From CAYRNY01 sp964425755 (GTDB lineage Bacteria > Chloroflexota > Anaerolineae > Aggregatilineales > Aggregatilineaceae): a stretch of DNA of 64,000 bases. Numbering within the stretch: position 1 is the first letter of the stretch; the number at the start of each line of letters is the position of its first letter. The stretch lies in contig CAYRNY010000008.1 in assembly GCA_964425755.1 (NCBI GenBank), positions 62,001 through 126,000 of the forward strand, given 5' to 3'. The position numbers and the translations under genes were made by a program. The notes beneath the pieces are model-generated. The model had not been told where the DNA came from. It saw only the letters and a list, made by a program, of their open reading frames with translations, and ran no database searches. Of the stretch, positions 16,919-24,667 are shown one piece after another.

Positions 16919-16991
16919 GGGCCCATAGCTCAGCTGGGAGAGCGCCACAATGGCATTGTGGAGGTCCAGGGTTCGAATCCCTGTGGGTCCA
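16919..16991 (+). tRNA. tRNA-Ala (anticodon GGC) inside the leuS T-box leader
   Basis: 73 bases that fold as a complete tRNA: acceptor GGGCCCA/TGGGTCC, D stem GCTC/GAGC, anticodon stem CCACA/TGTGG with a 7-base loop holding GGC (16952-16954), variable AGGTC, T stem CAGGG/CCCTG with TTCGAAT loop, discriminator A73. Position 3-70 is a G-T (G-U) pair, the alanine identity element. CCA is not encoded. All helices pair, so it is not a decayed copy. It lies between the T-box Stem I and the T-box sequence. Confidence 0.95.
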
Positions 16992-17027
16992 CTGCTTCAC
17001 GCCATCAACCAGGGTGGTACCGCGGAG

Positions 17028-17082
17028 TCCTCTTCGTCCCTGACGCTGAACACGTTGTCAGGGGAATGAAGGGGATTTTTTG
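17028..17082 (+). terminator. Conditional terminator of the leuS T-box
   Basis: CCCTGAC (17038-17044) pairs with GTCAGGG (17057-17063), extended by CTTC/GAAG and CCTC/GGGG pairs, and followed by TTTTTTGGTTTT. Its 5' arm overlaps the TCGTCCCT part of the T-box antiterminator, as expected for a T-box switch. Confidence 0.88.
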
Positions 17083-17197
17083 GTTTTATGTAGGATTACG
17101 GGCATGTTTTTGCTATAACGTTTGTAGTAAGGGCCGTCAAATCAGACCGGTGGATGCAGGTACCAAGTGTTGTGTGGTGTAGTACAAGGACAGGCTG

Positions 17198-17332
17198 ATG
17201 ACTAACAACAAGAAACGCCCGTTGATCGATCGTCTCCGCGAGCTACTTGATACGCTTCAAGATATGCTTGAGCCTCGTCGTCCTGCTCCTGCGCCTGTTC
17301 CGGCGCGTGATGATCGATTGCGCCATCGTTGA
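17198..17332 (+). CDS. Small basic Pro/Arg-rich ORF after the T-box
   Basis: 44 codons (MTNNKKRPLIDRLRELLDTL start) with a good AAGGA ribosome site 7 bases before ATG. It is predicted to be an amphipathic helix followed by a Pro/Ala/Arg-rich tail. Not recognised. It would be under T-box control with leuS. Too short for a firm call; the good ribosome site and the ordered helix argue for expression. Confidence 0.45.
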   Translation: MTNNKKRPLIDRLRELLDTLQDMLEPRRPAPAPVPARDDRLRHR

Positions 17333-17428
17333 GCGGTTCGCCAGGCCATGTGAATGGCACTGGTAGGCGTGAAGAGTGGGCGGGAGCCAGGCCAGGTTGT
17401 ACCTTCAACTGGGCCGTTGCCGCACAGG

Positions 17429-17460
17429 ACATTGCGCGTACCAGACATTGCGCGTACCAG
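17429..17460 (+). repeat. Perfect tandem duplication of a 16-bp unit
   Basis: ACATTGCGCGTACCAG occurs twice back to back (17429-17444 and 17445-17460). Non-coding location; looks like a recent local duplication. Confidence 0.95.
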
Positions 17461-17550
17461 TCGCTAATTACCGGCCCAGCAGTCCGGCATCGTGTGATGC
17501 GAACACCTGCTTGGGCCGTTTGATTTTGAAGAGTTGTGTTGGTGTGTGAG

Positions 17551-17724
17551 ATGAACGACGACACTGGCATGCAGTTTTACCGGCGAAAGCTGCGTTACTG
17601 CCTTCTCGCGGGCCGCCTCTGGGCGGTACGTACCATGCTGGCGCGTATGTTGTGCGGCGGCTTGATCGCCGCTGAACCACATTTGAATTGTCTGGAAGCG
17701 CACGAACAGATATGGAGCAAGTGA
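17551..17724 (+). CDS. Possible small ORF immediately upstream of leuS
   Basis: 57 codons from ATG 17551 (MNDDTGMQFYRRKLRYCLLA), ending 6 bases before the leuS start, which would couple translation. The ribosome site is weak and the composition (several Cys, Trp, Leu) is unremarkable. Not recognised; could be chance. Confidence 0.25.
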   Translation: MNDDTGMQFYRRKLRYCLLAGRLWAVRTMLARMLCGGLIAAEPHLNCLEAHEQIWSK

Positions 17725-17730
17725 ACAACG

Positions 17731-20505
17731 ATGGCCGATAAGTATGTGCCACATGAGATTGAGTCGAAATGGCAGGCTAAGTGGGAAGAAGACCGGTTGT
17801 ACCGGTCCGAAGTCGATTGGGACAAGCCCAAGCACTACGCCCTGACCATGCTGCCATACCCCAGCGGTGATTTGCACATCGGGCACTGGTTCGCGATGAC
17901 ACCGTCAGATGCCCGTGCGCGCTTTATGCGCATGAAAGGCTATAACGTGCTGTTCCCAATCGGCTTTGATGCCTTCGGCCTGCCCGCTGAACAGGCGGCG
18001 ATCAGCCGTAACATTCATCCGGCGGAGTGGACCTACCAGAACATCGAGCGCATGCGCAAGCAGTTACGCAGCATGGGCGCGATGTTCGACTGGGAACGCG
18101 AAGCGGTGACCTGCGATCCGAGCTACTACAAGTGGACCGAATGGTTTTTCAAGCTGTTCTACGAAAACGATCTGGCCTATCGCGCCGAGGCGCTGGTCAA
18201 CTGGTCCGACGCGTTGCAGACGGTGCTGGCAAACGAGCAGGTGATCGACGGTAAGGACGAGCGCCTGGGGCAGCCTGTGGTCCAGAAGCTGATGACGCAG
18301 TGGTTTTTCCGCTATACGGCGTATGCGGAAGAACTGCTGGACTTCAGCAAGCTGGACTGGCCGGAGCCGGTGCGCATCATGCAGACGAACTGGATCGGGC
18401 GCAGCGAGGGCGCGCGTGTCGTGTTCCGTACCGAACAGGGCGACCCGATCGAGGTGTTCACCACCCGGCCCGATACGCTGTGGGGCGCGACGTTCATGGT
18501 GCTGGCCCCGGAACACCACCTGGTCGATAAGGTCACGACGGACGATCAACGCGCGCTTGTGGAAGCCTACAAGGAGCAGGCCGCCCGCGCTACCGAGATC
18601 GAGCGCATGAGCGAGGAACGCGAGAAAACCGGCGTGTTTACCGGTGCGTATGCGATCAACCCTGTGAATGAGGAACGCATCCCGATCTGGATCGCGGATT
18701 ACGTCATGATCAGCTACGGGACCGGTGCGATCATGGCCGTGCCGTATGGCGACCAGCGCGACTTCGAGTTCGCCAAGAAATACGACCTGGAGATCATCCC
18801 GGTCGTGATTCCCGAAGGCGAGACCCAAGCGCCTGATCCAGCCGTAATGGACGCGGCTTATGACGGGCCGGGCGTAATGGTCAACAGCGGCCCCATTAAC
18901 GGCACGGTGCATAACGGCGAGAAGGGACGCAAGAGTCCGGCAGTAGCGGCTGCCATCGATTACCTGGAAGCGCACGGTATCGGTAACGAGGAGATCAATT
19001 ACCGTCTGCGCGACTGGTTAATCAGCCGCCAGCGTTACTGGGGCTCCCCGATCCCGATCGTTTACCGCCAGGACGGGACCATCGAAACCGTACCGGTCGA
19101 AGACCTGCCGGTCGAGCTGCCGATGGACGTGAACTTCAAACCGACGGGGCAAAGCCCGCTGACGTATCACGAGCCGTTCCTGTACACCACCGACAGTGAA
19201 GGTAACCCGGCACGTCGAGAAACCGACACGATGGACACGTTTATGTGTTCGTCGTGGTACCATTTGCGCTACCTGAGCCCCGACTATGACGCAGGCCCCT
19301 TCGACCCGGAAGAGGCGGCTTACTGGCTGCCGGTGGATACCTATACCGGCGGCGCGGAACACGCGACGATGCACCTGCTGTATACGCGGTGGTTCAACAA
19401 GGCGATCCGCGATAACGGCGTGTTTGCCGATGCGTTGCGCATCGCGGCGGAACACGGGCGCAATGCGGAAGAGCTGTTCGATGAGCCGATGCTGATGCTG
19501 CGCAACCAGGGGCAGGTGCTAGGCGCGGAACGTCCCGGTGACTACGTGCGGGCAGTTGGTGTACGGCATGGCGATATGCTGATCGCTGACCGCGTCGACG
19601 TGATCGAAGACCCTGATGGCGACATTCCCGCGTATGAGGGGGACGTCGTCGAGGGCGAGCTGATGAAGCGCGTTGAAAATACATTGTTCGTCGGCGCGGC
19701 GAAACAACTGGTTGAGGTGCCGGAATCGGCGGTTGTAAATATCCCCAGTATTCCGGGCGAGAACTCGGTAAACCAGTTGAAGCACCACCTGGAAATTCAA
19801 CGTATGTCCAAGAGCAAGGGCAACGTGGTCAACCCGGACGAGTTGGTACAGGCATACGGTGCGGATACCGTGCGTGCCTACCTTATGTTCAACTTCGACT
19901 GGCAAAAAGGCGGTCCCTGGAACGATCATAACATCAAAGGTGTGATCGGCTGGCTGCACGACGTCTGGGATATCGTGACGGCAGGCGCACCAGTAGGGGC
20001 TGGCGACGAGGCCGCAAACCGTGATTTGCTGCGCAAGACACACCAGGCCATTGACGCGGTGCAGCGATCGTTTGAGAGCTTCAGCTTCAATACGGCGGTC
20101 GCCGAGCAGATGAAGCTAAAGAACATCGTGCAAGATGCGCTGCGCTCGGGCAGGCTGGGCGAACAAGCCTGGAATGAGGCGATCAGTGTGCTGCTGCGCT
20201 TGATGGCCCCTGTCACGCCGCATATCGCTGAGGAGTTGTGGTCGCGTCTGGGCTGGGAATATAGCATCCACACGCAGCCCTGGCCGGCTTACGATCCGGC
20301 GATCGCCAAGGAAGAAGAGATCACGCTGGTAGTGCAGGTTAACGGCAAGGTCCGCGACCGCATCCAGGTGCCCGCCGATATCACCGAAGAGGCAGCCAAA
20401 CAACTCGCGCTGGAGTCTAGCGGTGCCAAGCGCCACATGGACGGCAAGCAGCCGCGCAAGGTGATTTATATCGGCAAGCGCGGTATGGTGAATATCGTCG
20501 TTTAG
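17731..20505 (+). CDS. leuS: Leucyl-tRNA synthetase
   Basis: 924-residue class Ia synthetase. HIGH-type motif PYPSGDLHIGHW near residue 43; CP1 editing domain with FTTRPDTLWGATFMVLAPEH and the YGTGAIMAVPYGDQRDFEFA segment; RQRYWGSPIPIVY; a leucine-specific insert ahead of MSKSKGNVVNPDELV (KMSKS loop near 691); C-terminal anticodon-binding helices and the VQVNGKVRDRIQVP domain. Expression is probably controlled by the T-box 650 bases upstream. Followed by a strong terminator. Confidence 0.97.
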   Translation: MADKYVPHEIESKWQAKWEEDRLYRSEVDWDKPKHYALTMLPYPSGDLHIGHWFAMTPSDARARFMRMKGYNVLFPIGFDAFGLPAEQAAISRNIHPAEWTYQNIERMRKQLRSMGAMFDWEREAVTCDPSYYKWTEWFFKLFYENDLAYRAEALVNWSDALQTVLANEQVIDGKDERLGQPVVQKLMTQWFFRYTAYAEELLDFSKLDWPEPVRIMQTNWIGRSEGARVVFRTEQGDPIEVFTTRPDTLWGATFMVLAPEHHLVDKVTTDDQRALVEAYKEQAARATEIERMSEEREKTGVFTGAYAINPVNEERIPIWIADYVMISYGTGAIMAVPYGDQRDFEFAKKYDLEIIPVVIPEGETQAPDPAVMDAAYDGPGVMVNSGPINGTVHNGEKGRKSPAVAAAIDYLEAHGIGNEEINYRLRDWLISRQRYWGSPIPIVYRQDGTIETVPVEDLPVELPMDVNFKPTGQSPLTYHEPFLYTTDSEGNPARRETDTMDTFMCSSWYHLRYLSPDYDAGPFDPEEAAYWLPVDTYTGGAEHATMHLLYTRWFNKAIRDNGVFADALRIAAEHGRNAEELFDEPMLMLRNQGQVLGAERPGDYVRAVGVRHGDMLIADRVDVIEDPDGDIPAYEGDVVEGELMKRVENTLFVGAAKQLVEVPESAVVNIPSIPGENSVNQLKHHLEIQRMSKSKGNVVNPDELVQAYGADTVRAYLMFNFDWQKGGPWNDHNIKGVIGWLHDVWDIVTAGAPVGAGDEAANRDLLRKTHQAIDAVQRSFESFSFNTAVAEQMKLKNIVQDALRSGRLGEQAWNEAISVLLRLMAPVTPHIAEELWSRLGWEYSIHTQPWPAYDPAIAKEEEITLVVQVNGKVRDRIQVPADITEEAAKQLALESSGAKRHMDGKQPRKVIYIGKRGMVNIVV

Positions 20506-20532
20506 CTGCGCGGGGGTGTGCGGTAAACGATC

Positions 20533-20562
20533 ACGCCGGGGGCGACAGGCTCCCGGCGTTTT
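20533..20562 (+). terminator. Intrinsic terminator after leuS
   Basis: Eleven-base-pair stem (ACGCCGGGGGC with GCTCCCGGCGT, one G-T pair), loop GACAG, followed by TTTTGTG, 27 bases after the leuS stop. Confidence 0.88.
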
Positions 20563-20591
20563 GTGTCTATGCTATTGGCATGCATGCGGAT

Positions 20592-21317
20592 TCACTTGCC
20601 GGCTGTGTCGCTTGGAGCGTCCCCGGTCGTGGCAAGCGCGAACGTCTCACCCTGGCGGTATTCGTCCTGCTGCTCGACACTGCGATAGACGGTCGCTCGA
20701 CCGCTACCCGTGACCTCGAATGTGTCGCCGGGGCGCGCGATCAAGTTGGTGTGCTGGTCCACGCCGATCAGTGTGATCCCGTCCGGAAGCGTCGCTAGCA
20801 GCCTGTCCGGTGGTAGCCGCCCTGCGATCAGGTTGTGATGCGGCAACACCGCGAGTTGCGGCGCGAGACCCAACCCGGGCAGCCACTCGTGTGCAAACCA
20901 GAAGTACGCGCCAAGGACCATCGCGCTCGCGCCAGTGCCGTAGACGGCGGCTTTGCGGTCCAGCGCGGCGTGCAGCGCCTTTGCGGTGTGCGTATGCTGG
21001 ACACGCTCGATCATATCCAGCGGGCTGCCATCGCTCAGCACGATCACCTCGACCTTGTTCAGTATTTCATACTCGGTCTCAGTGTTGGCGAGCGTCTGAT
21101 TCGTGATCAGCTTGTAATCGGCTTGCGTCGTCAGCCGTTTGAAATAGCGGGCCGTTTCGTGCGCGATCTTCTGGTGTTTTTCCATCGCTGCGACCGGCAC
21201 CACGATCACGCGCGGGCGGCGATTGCCGCGCACGTAGCTTAACCAGGCGCGGTCGGCTTCGAACATCGAACTCTCGAAGGCTCCACCGCCGTTGAAGATC
21301 AAATAGCCTTTTTTCAT
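20592..21317 (-). CDS. Peptidase S51/cyanophycinase-like protein with altered nucleophile elbow
   Basis: 241 residues with a class-I glutamine-amidotransferase-like fold: YLIFNGGGAF, RPRVIVVPVAAME, VIVLSDGSPLDMIERV, then YGTGASAMVLGAYF where S51 enzymes have GTSAGAM. Aligned to that pattern the nucleophile Ser is Gly and Ser is displaced two residues. The later DQHTNLIARPGDTFEVTGSGRATVY segment is typical of the family. ATG 21317 has AGGA about 9 bases upstream; an upstream extension would run into rnpB. Expression may come from rnpB read-through. Substrate unknown. Confidence 0.65.
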   Translation of the reverse strand: MKKGYLIFNGGGAFESSMFEADRAWLSYVRGNRRPRVIVVPVAAMEKHQKIAHETARYFKRLTTQADYKLITNQTLANTETEYEILNKVEVIVLSDGSPLDMIERVQHTHTAKALHAALDRKAAVYGTGASAMVLGAYFWFAHEWLPGLGLAPQLAVLPHHNLIAGRLPPDRLLATLPDGITLIGVDQHTNLIARPGDTFEVTGSGRATVYRSVEQQDEYRQGETFALATTGDAPSDTAGK

Positions 21318-21344
21318 GCCTGCCATCCTGTAGAAGCTGCAAGG

Positions 21345-21727
<383 letters not shown>

Positions 21728-21735
21728 TGTGCATT

Positions 21736-21741
21736 ATTATA
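21736..21741 (-). promoter_or_regulatory. -10 element of the rnpB promoter
   Basis: A perfect TATAAT on the minus strand, 8 bases before the start of helix P1. No good -35 (TTAACC-like at the right distance). It overlaps the 3' flank of the preceding glycosylase gene. Confidence 0.65.
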
Positions 21742-21764
21742 CCATCCGTGTGCCAGCGGTTAAG

Positions 21765-22301
21765 TTAACGTTGTATAGGATCGCCGTTCTGGACTGCTGC
21801 CAGCCAAGCGGGCAATGCGTGCCAGTGCTGGACCAGCTTGGGCCAGTGCGCGTTTCGCCCAGAGGTCGATGGCAGTACGTAGACTGCCGTCACGCCGATC
21901 CTGTCCCGCTGCGGGCCATAGGATAGCGTTTTGACGCCGTAAAACTGCTGGGCAGCGGTCTTGCTGTTGAACGCCAGCGCGACCGGCGCAAAACGTAGTA
22001 CCCGTTCGCGCAGCCCAGCAGGGTCGATCCGGTCAATGTCCAACTCGTCGTCGTTACCGGACTGGCGTTTTTCCAGGTCCGTCAAGCCGATCCCGTACTG
22101 CGGCAGCGTTTGAAATTCCGCCGGCTGCAATTGGCGCGGGGTCAGCCCGATCGCATGCAGGATGCTCCAGAACCGGTTGCCTGGTCCGGCGTAGTAAGCG
22201 CCAACTGCGGCAGATTTTTTGCCCGCAGCCATGCCGCAGAATACGATCGTCAGGCCGGGCCGTAGCACGTCCGGCAGGATGGCATCATCAGGACTGGTCA
22301 T
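21765..22301 (-). CDS. Mismatch-specific (Mug-type) uracil-DNA glycosylase family protein
   Basis: 178 residues. IVFCGMAAGKKSA is the motif-A region of the Mug/TDG family, followed by GAYYAGPGNRFWSILHAIG, which is highly characteristic, and a C-terminal VLPSTSGRNAHW motif-B region. The family removes U or T opposite G. The motif A carries GMAAG rather than GINPG, as in a known subfamily of Mug-like proteins, so the activity may differ from E. coli Mug. It starts 4 bases after the serS stop and is probably in the T-box-controlled transcript. Confidence 0.85.
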   Translation of the reverse strand: MTSPDDAILPDVLRPGLTIVFCGMAAGKKSAAVGAYYAGPGNRFWSILHAIGLTPRQLQPAEFQTLPQYGIGLTDLEKRQSGNDDELDIDRIDPAGLRERVLRFAPVALAFNSKTAAQQFYGVKTLSYGPQRDRIGVTAVYVLPSTSGRNAHWPKLVQHWHALPAWLAAVQNGDPIQR

Positions 22302-22305
22302 GTGG

Positions 22306-23736
22306 TTACCTGGGCGGTTCGATCACCTCTGCGCCGCCCATGTAGGGGCGCAGTACGTCCGGTATCACGATACTGCCGTCTTTCTGCTGGTAGTTCTCGA
22401 TCACGGCAATCAGCGCGCGGACCATGCCCAGCCCGGACCCGTTGAGCGTGTGCACGTGCTGCGGGCGCCCGCCAGACTCGGGCCGGTAGCGGATGTTCGC
22501 GCGGCGGGCCTGGAACGCTTCCGTGTTGCTGCATGAGCTGACTTCAAGCCATTCCTCGCTGCCCGGTGCCCACATTTCGACATCGAACTTCTTGGCGGCA
22601 GAAAAGCCCAGGTCGCCCGTCACCATTTCATTACGCCGGAACGGAATATCCAGCATGCGGCAGACGTTCTCGGCGTCCTGTACCAGCGTTTCGAGCTCAG
22701 CGTAGCTCGTTTCCGGCGTGGTGAATTTGTACAGTTCGACTTTTTCGAACTGGTGCACGCGTTTGATCCCGCGCACGTCGCGCCCCGCGCTCATCTTCTC
22801 GCGGCGGAAGCAAGGTGTATGCGCGACGTAGTAGATCGGCAGGTCGGCTTCTTCCAGAATTTCGCCAGCATGCATGTTGGTCAGCGCGACTTCAGCGGTC
22901 GGCAGCATGTAAAGTTCCGCATCCTCATCGCGATACACGTTTTCCGCGAACTTCGGGAACTGGGCCGAACCGTACATTGCGTCCGCGCGGACCATGAAAG
23001 GCGGGTAGATCTCGGTATAGCCGTGCTGCATGGTATGGACGTCCAACAGCCAGTTGATCATCGCCCGGTAAAACCGCGCCCCCGTGTGTTTGAGGATGTA
23101 GAAGCGCGTACCGGATAGCTTTACCCCGCGCTCAAAGTCGATGATGTCCAGTTCTGGGCCAAGCTCCCAGTGTGGCCTGGGCGTGAAGTCGAACGCGCGC
23201 ATTTCGCCTTGCGGGGGGTGGACCACGTTTTCTTCTTCGCTCAGGCCGACGGGCACACTTTCGTGGGGCAGGTTCGGGATCCACAGCATGTGTTCGTTTA
23301 ACTGGGCCTCGACCTCGCGCACCTGCGCGTCAAGTTCGGCCACGCGGTGAGCCAGGTTTTTCATGCTGGCGGTGAGTTCATCAAGCGCGGCTTTGACGTT
23401 CGCTTCGCTTGTGTCCGCCTCAGGGTCGGGCTGCGGCTCGGCAAGCGCGTTCAGAAACCCTTCGACATCACCCTGGGCGAGCGCCTGGACCGCCTGCCGC
23501 GCGCCGCCGATCACGGCAGCTGGGGACAGGTTCTTGTTGCCCCGGAAGCGTCCCATCTGCTTGTTCATTTTGTTGCGGTTGGCCTTGATCGCTTCGACCT
23601 GCGTCAGCAGGGCGCGGCGCTGTTGATCCAGCTCGACAATGCGGTCGATGCGGTCGATCGCGTCTTCGTCGTTGAGATGGCGCAGTTGTTGTTTGACCCA
23701 ATCCGGTCTTTCGCGAATAACGTCGATATCAAGCAT
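22306..23736 (-). CDS. serS: Seryl-tRNA synthetase
   Basis: 476 residues: N-terminal long helical arm (residues ~30-130), somewhat extended by an Asp/Glu-rich insert, then class II motifs: FMVRADAMYGSAQFPKF, CFRREKMSAGRDVRGIKRVHQFEKVEL (motif 2) and NGSGLGMVRALIAVIENYQ (motif 3). ATG 23736 has AGGAGG 12-17 bases upstream and gives the normal MLDIDVIRERPDWVKQQ start; the in-frame 100-residue upstream extension is non-coding leader. Controlled by the serine T-box at 23967-24232. Confidence 0.97.
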   Translation of the reverse strand: MLDIDVIRERPDWVKQQLRHLNDEDAIDRIDRIVELDQQRRALLTQVEAIKANRNKMNKQMGRFRGNKNLSPAAVIGGARQAVQALAQGDVEGFLNALAEPQPDPEADTSEANVKAALDELTASMKNLAHRVAELDAQVREVEAQLNEHMLWIPNLPHESVPVGLSEEENVVHPPQGEMRAFDFTPRPHWELGPELDIIDFERGVKLSGTRFYILKHTGARFYRAMINWLLDVHTMQHGYTEIYPPFMVRADAMYGSAQFPKFAENVYRDEDAELYMLPTAEVALTNMHAGEILEEADLPIYYVAHTPCFRREKMSAGRDVRGIKRVHQFEKVELYKFTTPETSYAELETLVQDAENVCRMLDIPFRRNEMVTGDLGFSAAKKFDVEMWAPGSEEWLEVSSCSNTEAFQARRANIRYRPESGGRPQHVHTLNGSGLGMVRALIAVIENYQQKDGSIVIPDVLRPYMGGAEVIEPPR

Positions 23737-23786
23737 GTGGTTGTGTCCTCCTGTCGCTTGTACGCTGCTCCGTACTGTGTGATGAC

Positions 23787-23948
23787 CTACTGCCGCCTGC
23801 GCTGTGAGTTGGTGTCGTCCCGTTGCTGCTGGCGCTTGTACGCGGCGCGATTCCTGGCGATTTGCAGCCCGGCCAGCACCAGGCCGATCACGGTGATGGC
23901 AATCACCAACATGTCCCACACGGTTGGTTTCATGAATTCGAGATACAT
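23787..23948 (-). CDS. Small single-pass membrane protein between the T-box and serS
   Basis: 53 residues from ATG 23948: one predicted membrane helix (MLVIAITVIGLVLAGLQIA, about 13-31) and a basic Gln/Arg-rich tail. GGAG lies about 10 bases before the start. It is the first ORF after the T-box terminator, ahead of serS. Not recognised; the clean helix and ribosome site make expression plausible. Confidence 0.5.
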   Translation of the reverse strand: MYLEFMKPTVWDMLVIAITVIGLVLAGLQIARNRAAYKRQQQRDDTNSQRRRQ

Positions 23949-23966
23949 ATCGCGTGCTCTCCGAAA

Positions 23967-24000
23967 TTAAAAACCCCTTCGCCTGTCTCAGGACAAAGGG
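23967..24000 (-). terminator. Conditional terminator of the serS T-box
   Basis: Minus-strand hairpin CCCTTTGTCCT / GACAGGCGAAGGGG followed by TTTTTAATTT. The 5' arm is the tail of the T-box sequence. Confidence 0.88.
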
Positions 24001-24232
24001 ATTCGCGGTGCCACCTGGATTCGTCTGCACCTCGCGGGGCAAACCTCAGCGAGTCGTTAGTTGTGCGACTCAATTGCTGTAACGGGCGATCCCGGCCCAC
24101 CTTAGAGGCGCAGCGGCCCGGTCGGTGGGCGACGTAATCAGGAATGGAGTTCGGCTCGTCCGCGTGCCGCTTCGCACCAGCCAGCGGCTCTCTGCAAGCG
24201 CGCAACGACCTACTAAGTTCCGTCAGAGTCGT
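23967..24232 (-). promoter_or_regulatory. T-box leader, serine-specific, upstream of serS
   Basis: Canonical order on the minus strand: Stem I with TTAGTAGG, distal GAGAGCCGCTGGCTGGTGCG, specifier GAAC-TCC-A (TCC, 24146-24148), the CCCGTTAC...ATTGAGT element, T-box CCAGGTGGCACCGCG (24001-24017) and terminator. The antiterminator UGGC pairs with a G73 tRNA, matching tRNA-Ser. Ser codon, discriminator and the downstream gene all agree. Confidence 0.95.
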
Positions 24233-24263
24233 TATGATGATGGTATCAGATTTTTCTGTGCCG

Positions 24264-24292
24264 CAGTGTAACAGCAGTGCTGCAGCGTGTCA
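24264..24292 (-). promoter_or_regulatory. Sigma-70 type promoter of the serS T-box leader
   Basis: TTGACA (24287-24292 on the minus strand), a 17-base spacer and TACACT (24264-24269). Positioned about 30 bases before Stem I. Confidence 0.8.
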
Positions 24293-24667
24293 AGATCACA
24301 ACCGTGCCTGTCGTCTGAAGTGTGTCCCGGTCGATACGTCCCGAAAAACAGGCACAATTTTGAACCAAACCGGGGGACAAACGATAAGCATATACAGATG
24401 CCCCACGCAGGTTGTTCGTGTGTAGGGCGTTGATTCAGGAGGCAGGTCACATCATATACGGGAGGGACATCACTATTGCTGATCTGTTAAGCTGGATATT
24501 CTTTCTTGTCTAGCCAGTTGCCTGTGCTGTTTTTTGCTCGTCCTTTATAAAAGCATTGTTTGCAATAGCATGGCGATTGACTTAGAATTCCGCGAGTTTT
24601 GGGAACAATATGTTCGCGTTGCTGCACCCGCTGGCGTCACCGGAGGCAGCAAAGGAGAGAGTGAATT
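24293..24667. other. Divergent intergenic region between serS leader and peptide transporter operon
   Basis: 375 bases without a credible gene. It must contain the plus-strand promoter of the transporter operon, but I find no strong consensus; TTGCTG with TATTCT near 24477-24503 is spaced only 15 bases. Imperfect inverted repeats (GTCCCGGT with ACCGGGGGAC, 24327-24385) are present. Confidence 0.45.

Larger units (their letters stand above)
16736..17082 (+). promoter_or_regulatory. T-box leader (probably leucine-specific) with embedded tRNA gene
   Basis: Stem I has the AGTAG bulge motif (16752-16758), the distal loop GCCGGGATCGGTGCAAACC and, opposite, GAACTC (16827-16832). The conserved CCCGTTACG...ATTGAGTGG element follows. 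The T-box AGGGTGGTACCGCGG is at 17011-17025 and then a terminator. In the antiterminator bulge the UGGU sequence pairs with an A73 tRNA. CTC at 16830-16832 is the best specifier (Leu), fitting leuS downstream. The short stem before the T-box (GATGGC 16899-16904 with GCCATC 17001-17006) encloses a whole tRNA-Ala gene instead of a small loop. Confidence 0.88.
17333..17730 (+). other. Leader region between the T-box unit and leuS
   Basis: About 400 bases with no confident gene. It holds a perfect 16-bp tandem duplication (17429-17460) and a weak 57-codon ORF (17551-17724) ending 6 bases before leuS. No further terminator was found, so leuS can be read from the T-box promoter. Confidence 0.5.

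Noticed and set aside
16919..16991. The tRNA-like element as a decayed or tRNA-mimic structure.
   Set aside because: All four stems pair, loop lengths are normal and the G3-U70 identity pair is present; it reads as a functional tRNA-Ala.
17429..17460. Start of a CRISPR-like array.
   Set aside because: Only two copies, directly adjacent with no spacer, and no cas genes in the window.
17202..17570. A 122-codon minus-strand frame in the leuS leader.
   Set aside because: Overlaps the small ORF and the tandem duplication, lacks motifs, and has no clear ribosome site; the two terminators downstream are better explained by an RNA or greA leader.
23737..24042. An in-frame N-terminal extension of serS by about 100 residues.
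   Set aside because: It would cross the T-box terminator and the small membrane ORF; SerS begins at MLDIDVIRERP with a strong ribosome site at 23736.
24327..24385. A riboswitch upstream of the peptide transporter operon.
   Set aside because: The inverted repeats are imperfect and match no class I know; there is no linked terminator.
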